Positions 6,782 through 9,716 of a DNA stretch of 9,716 nt are shown here, one piece after another. A program made the translations under genes and the position numbers. The notes beneath the pieces are model-generated. The model had not been told where the DNA came from. It did not search any database and saw only the letters and a list, made by a program, of their open reading frames with translations. Each line of letters begins with the position of its first letter. Positions within the stretch are counted from its first letter, which is position 1. Source of the DNA: Chloroflexota bacterium (lineage in GTDB: Bacteria > Chloroflexota > UBA5177 > JANWHV01); assembly GCA_025450375.1 (NCBI GenBank), contig JANWHO010000256.1, positions 1-9,716 on the forward strand, given 5' to 3'.

Positions 6782-7429
6782 GTGTGGTTGTCATCTTTGG
6801 CGTGGAACATGAGCCTGAACTTTACCGACTTTGCCCTGGCCATTATCCTCGTATTCGGCCTGCTGGGCTGGGTGCGTGGGGCCAGGAGGGTGTCCGCGAC
6901 CACCGGGGGCATCTTCTTCGCCATGACCGTGGTGACCCTTACCGGCCCCAACATCGTGCAATTCCTTGGACGCGGCGGGATCACCTTCCACCCCAAGGAG
7001 GATGGGGATCTCTTCCTGGCTCTGCTCTTTCTCTTCATCGTCTTTATCGTGCAGTTGACGGTCAAGCGGGCGATTCTGGGCGGCGACGAGGTTCCATCCC
7101 GTCAACAGCGCCTGACTGGCCTGTGCCTGGGCTTTCTCAACGGCTTTCTCCTGGTTGCGAATGTCGTCCGCTACGCCGATCCGTTCCTGCGCAAATCCGT
7201 GGATACCGCCACTGGCGGCTGGACCTGGCTCTCACCCCTGCCCCACCTTACCCATGCCAACGGCAGTTCGGTCACGCTCTCGCTGGGGCCAACCCCGATC
7301 AGTATCACCCCCAGCCCGCTGCTGCAAATCTATAGCACCCTGCCCACCGCCCTGATTCTGCTCTGTGCCTTTCTCATCGTGGTGTTTGTCGGTACGGTGT
7401 ACGGTAGGGTGACGCATGGGCGCGGTTGA
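6782..7429 (+). CDS. CvpA-like integral membrane protein
   Basis: The protein of 215 residues (from GTG 6782) has about four membrane helices: two near the start (FALAIILVFGLLGW; ATTGGIFFAMTVVTL), one in the middle (LFLALLFLFIVFIVQL) and one at the end (ALILLCAFLIVVFVG), plus a short hydrophobic stretch GFLNGFLLVANVV. The opening (DFALAIILVFGLLGWVRGARR) followed by a second helix, and the later RLTGLCLGFLNGFLLV, match the pattern of the CvpA family. CvpA proteins are inner-membrane proteins of poorly understood role, linked to envelope homeostasis and colicin V export in E. coli. The resemblance is one of pattern, not a firm assignment. The frame opens at ATG 6731, but that codon overlaps the predicted -10 (6727-6732) and would lie upstream of the transcript start; ATG 6809 is also possible. 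The stop overlaps a possible TTG start of the next gene, so the two are probably cotranscribed. Confidence 0.55.
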   Translation: MWLSSLAWNMSLNFTDFALAIILVFGLLGWVRGARRVSATTGGIFFAMTVVTLTGPNIVQFLGRGGITFHPKEDGDLFLALLFLFIVFIVQLTVKRAILGGDEVPSRQQRLTGLCLGFLNGFLLVANVVRYADPFLRKSVDTATGGWTWLSPLPHLTHANGSSVTLSLGPTPISITPSPLLQIYSTLPTALILLCAFLIVVFVGTVYGRVTHGRG

Positions 7430-7452
7430 CTCGCTCCTCCCATGAGCGCGGT

Positions 7453-8658
7453 ATGACCCGGACTCCCAGCCAATCGTCGGGAGAGCACGAGAGGCGCCTC
7501 CTGTTGGTTCGGCGCCATTGGTGGCTGCTGGCGCGATCGCTCCTGCCCCTGGCGATCCTGCTCTCCCTGTTACCGTTGTACGCGGCCCTGGAGTACCTGC
7601 TGCCGCGCGCGGATCTGAGCCAATACGAAACGCTCTTTTTGTGGGGTGACTTCGCCCTGATCGGGCTCGTTTTCCTCAAATGGGTAGTCGCCGATCTGGC
7701 GCCATGGCTGACCGAGCGGTTCGTGCTGACCACGCGCCGGGCGATCGTCATCCGCGGAGTTTTGATGCAGGAGCACCGAGAGGTGCGGTTGCATCAGGTG
7801 GGCGAGATTACCTGCGCGGTGAAAGGAGCGCAGGGACGCTTCTTCCAGTTCGGCGATCTCACCGTCGAATTGACGGGGCCGGGTTCTTCGCTGATCTTTC
7901 AGTCTCTCCCCCGGCCGCGGAAGGTACAGGGCATTCTGATCGCGCACGCGCGGGCCGCCCGCGGCGAGCATCTTCGCGGATCCGATCGTAACACGGCGAT
8001 CGGCGCCGCCCTTGAGCGCATCCTCCAGGGGAGCACCGCCGGACAGGACGCGCCCACCCTGGAGGTGAGTCCGATCACCGTTCTTACCGCCCGCGTCCAG
8101 CGGCGACTCAACCTTCTGCCTCAGGAAGTGGTGTTAGCGGCCACTCGCCGGCACCGTTTCAGCTTGTGGGGCCGTCTCATTGCCGGCATTGTGCTGGCGG
8201 GGGGGATCGTGATTCCGATCTGGATATTCTATCCGGCCCTCGCGCTTGCGGCGGCGGCAGCGGCGGTCGTCATCGTGGGGACCTGGTCCGGCTGGTCCCT
8301 TTTTATCTGGAGCAACCTCCTGTATACGCTTACCTCCCTACGGGTGCTGGAACTGCGGTGCTCGCCACTCTCACGCACGGTGCGCCAGGAGATTTCCCTG
8401 GGGTCGGTGCGGGATACCGCGGTACGGCGCCTACTGATCGGAGGGCGCCTCTGGGACGCCGGGACGCTGATCCTCGAAACCGCCGATTCCAGTGTCCATC
8501 TACTTCGAAACCTACCAGGTCCGGACGCCTTCCTCTACCGATTGCTCGTCACCCTGGAGGCCGCGCGCAAGCACCAAAACTTCCTGGAGCAAGAAAGGCT
8601 GGCGGCGACCCTCACCGACTGGTTCGAGGAATATCACCGCCTCCAGTCGGGACGATAG
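7453..8658 (+). CDS. Tandem bacterial-PH (DUF304/YdbS-like) membrane protein
   Basis: The protein of 401 residues is built from two similar halves, each a pair of membrane helices followed by a bacterial PH-like beta domain. First half: helices at about 25-48 and 60-83, then RFVLTTRRAIVIRGVLMQEHREVRLHQVGEI, the strand pattern of bPH_2/DUF304. Second half: helices at about 236-260 and 263-285, then LLYTLTSLRVLELRCSPLSRTVRQEISLGSVRDT. The segments before the helices also align (HERRLLLVRRHWWLLAR at 12-28 with PQEVVLAATRRHRFSLW at 223-239), so the gene looks like an internal duplication. Family members such as YdbS/YdbT are membrane proteins of unclear function, tied in Bacillus to resistance to certain antimicrobials. 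ATG 7453 is chosen although no clear Shine-Dalgarno precedes it; TTG 7426, overlapping the upstream stop by 4 nt, would add nine residues and couple translation. It is probably cotranscribed with the CvpA-like gene and converges with gdhA. Confidence 0.75.
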   Translation: MTRTPSQSSGEHERRLLLVRRHWWLLARSLLPLAILLSLLPLYAALEYLLPRADLSQYETLFLWGDFALIGLVFLKWVVADLAPWLTERFVLTTRRAIVIRGVLMQEHREVRLHQVGEITCAVKGAQGRFFQFGDLTVELTGPGSSLIFQSLPRPRKVQGILIAHARAARGEHLRGSDRNTAIGAALERILQGSTAGQDAPTLEVSPITVLTARVQRRLNLLPQEVVLAATRRHRFSLWGRLIAGIVLAGGIVIPIWIFYPALALAAAAAAVVIVGTWSGWSLFIWSNLLYTLTSLRVLELRCSPLSRTVRQEISLGSVRDTAVRRLLIGGRLWDAGTLILETADSSVHLLRNLPGPDAFLYRLLVTLEAARKHQNFLEQERLAATLTDWFEEYHRLQSGR

Positions 8659-8667
8659 ACTCCAAGA

Positions 8668-8683
8668 AGGCGCGTGCGCGCCT
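8668..8683. terminator. Hairpin between convergent PH-protein gene and gdhA
   Basis: AGGCGCGTGCGCGCCT is a perfect inverted repeat (6-bp stem with a GTGC loop, or 7 bp with a 2-nt loop), 10 nt after the PH gene stop and 64 nt beyond the gdhA stop on the other strand. On the - strand it is followed by TCTTGG, and on the + strand by a TTTTT run only after 21 nt (8705-8709), so it is an imperfect intrinsic terminator in both directions. Position between convergent genes supports a shared role. Confidence 0.45.
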
Positions 8684-8747
8684 CATGTCCATGGGCGGGG
8701 CCGCTTTTTAGGAGCGTGCCTGTGCAGCCGGCTCGTGCCGCGATTCT

Positions 8748-9716
8748 TTAGGGATAGATTCCCCGCGCCTCCACGGCCTGCACCACCTTGGCGACCGCCA
8801 GCACGTAGGCGCCCATCCTCAGGTCCGTCCGCATGTCCGTGGCCTTGGTGAGCACCTCGCGAAAGCTGCGCACCATGACTTCCCGCAGCTTGGCATTCAC
8901 CTCGGCCTCTTTCCAGAGGAAGGATTGCAGGCCCTGCACCCACTCAAAGTAGGAGACAGTTACGCCCCCCGCGTTGGCCAGAATATCGGGGATCAGAAAG
9001 ACACCCTTCTCCCGCAAGATCCGATCCGCCTCCGGGGTGGTGGGTCCATTGGCCCCCTCGGCCACGATCCGCGCCCGCACGTTGCCCGCGTTCATTCCGG
9101 TAAGTTGATTCTCCAACGCGGCGGGAACCAACACCGTACACGGCAAGGTGAGAAGTTCATCATTGCTCAGCCGCTCGACCCCAGGCACCCCTTGCAGTGA
9201 GCGGGTCTCGGCCATGTGGGCGTTGACCAGCGCCAGGTCGATCCCTTTCGGGTTGTGGATACCGCCATACATATCGCTCAGGCCAACAATGCGACAGCCC
9301 ATTTCGGCCAGGCATTTCGCGGCATTGGAACCTACGTTTCCATAGCCTTGTACGACCACCGTCGCGTCCTCGGGCACGATCTCCAGGTGACGCAGGGCCT
9401 CCATGGTCACGAACATCACGCCACGGCCGGTCGCCTCGCTCCGCCCCTCCGAGCCTCCGAGACTGAGCGGCTTCCCCGTGACGGCCGCCGGCACCGAATA
9501 GCCGGTTTGCATGGAGATCGTATCCATCAACCAGCCCATAATCTGGGCGTTGGTATTGACATCGGGGGCGGGAATGTCCTTTTGTGGGCCTATGATAATG
9601 GAGATTTCGCTGGCGAAGCGGCGAGTGATCCGTTCCAGTTCTCGGGCACTAAACTCGTTGGGGGTGCAGATCACCCCGCCCTTGGCCCCGCCAAAGGGGA
9701 TGCCGACCACGGCGCA
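8748..9716 (-). CDS. gdhA: Glutamate dehydrogenase (Glu/Leu/Phe/Val dehydrogenase family), N-terminus outside window
   Basis: The enzyme interconverts glutamate and 2-oxoglutarate plus ammonia with NAD(P)H in the cytosol. The - strand frame is open to the right edge and gives the last 322 residues; the family is about 410-450, so roughly 100 N-terminal residues are missing. The visible part begins CAVVGIPFGGAKGGVICTP, which fits the PROSITE active-site signature of the family, with the catalytic lysine at fragment residue 12. PAPDVNTNAQIMGW carries the catalytic Asp (residue 52). The nucleotide-binding domain shows GYGNVGSNAAKCL (GxGNVG, 124-129), with D148 at the end of the second strand (VGLSD), which would suit NAD but does not settle the cofactor. 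EGANGPTTPEAD and PDILANAGGVTVSYFEW complete the family pattern. Nothing looks broken. The GTG at 9708-9710 is internal, since conserved residues precede it. It ends in TAA at 8748-8750, convergent with the PH-protein gene. Leucine dehydrogenase is less likely, given the length and the glutamate-type core. Confidence 0.93.
   Translation of the reverse strand, partial: CAVVGIPFGGAKGGVICTPNEFSARELERITRRFASEISIIIGPQKDIPAPDVNTNAQIMGWLMDTISMQTGYSVPAAVTGKPLSLGGSEGRSEATGRGVMFVTMEALRHLEIVPEDATVVVQGYGNVGSNAAKCLAEMGCRIVGLSDMYGGIHNPKGIDLALVNAHMAETRSLQGVPGVERLSNDELLTLPCTVLVPAALENQLTGMNAGNVRARIVAEGANGPTTPEADRILREKGVFLIPDILANAGGVTVSYFEWVQGLQSFLWKEAEVNAKLREVMVRSFREVLTKATDMRTDLRMGAYVLAVAKVVQAVEARGIYP

Noticed and set aside
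6649..7335. A + strand frame overlapping the CvpA-like gene in another frame
   Set aside because: Its product has no membrane helices or family pattern, whereas the competing frame gives a coherent multi-helix protein.

Overview
The window is GC-rich bacterial chromosome (low-to-mid 60s % GC by eye) and almost entirely coding. Seven genes are supported. Six run on the + strand: the 3' end of a class III aminotransferase, polA, a GT-C-type membrane glycosyltransferase, a CpaE/TadZ-like MinD-family ATPase, a CvpA-like membrane protein and a tandem bacterial-PH (DUF304/YdbS-like) membrane protein. One gene, a glutamate dehydrogenase open at the right edge, runs on the - strand and converges on the PH gene. 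No tRNA, rRNA, CRISPR array, transposase gene or phage gene is visible. The style of the CpaE-like protein (KGGVGCST P-loop, VDGNISFG segment, ISQN-type C-terminus) and the GT39-like protein suggest Chloroflexota or a relative. That assignment is an inference, not a marker-based identification.

Layout. 2-547: aminotransferase fragment. 548-735: spacer with a very stable GC hairpin (561-586), then a bulged inverted repeat (658-695) and a small hairpin (708-720) abutting the polA ribosome-binding site. 736-3642: full-length DNA polymerase I with 5' nuclease, proofreading and polymerase motifs intact. 3649-5208: glycosyltransferase starting only 6 nt after polA, so probably cotranscribed. 5209-5344: spacer opening with a 21-bp nested palindrome and ending with a good Shine-Dalgarno. 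5345-6607: CpaE-like ATPase. 6608-6781: spacer carrying an extended -10 promoter. 6782-7429: CvpA-like protein. 7453-8658: two-fold repeated PH-domain membrane protein. 8659-8747: convergent spacer with a hairpin. 8748-9716 (-): glutamate dehydrogenase. No stretch over 300 bases lacks a gene.

How the genes relate. polA (replication and repair) and the two metabolic genes at the edges (amino-group transfer, glutamate deamination) are ordinary housekeeping functions. The middle of the window, from the glycosyltransferase to the PH protein, is a co-directional set of envelope-associated genes: three integral membrane proteins and one ATPase of a family that positions type IV/Tad pilus machinery at the membrane. 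No pilus ATPase, secretin, pilin or prepilin peptidase is present in the window, so the CpaE-like gene is an orphan here. I found no clear previously undescribed system. The items most worth a second look are the orphan CpaE-like ATPase with a cysteine in its P-loop and no phospho-acceptor in its receiver domain, the palindromes in front of it and in front of polA, and the IS200/IS605-end-like hairpin after the aminotransferase.
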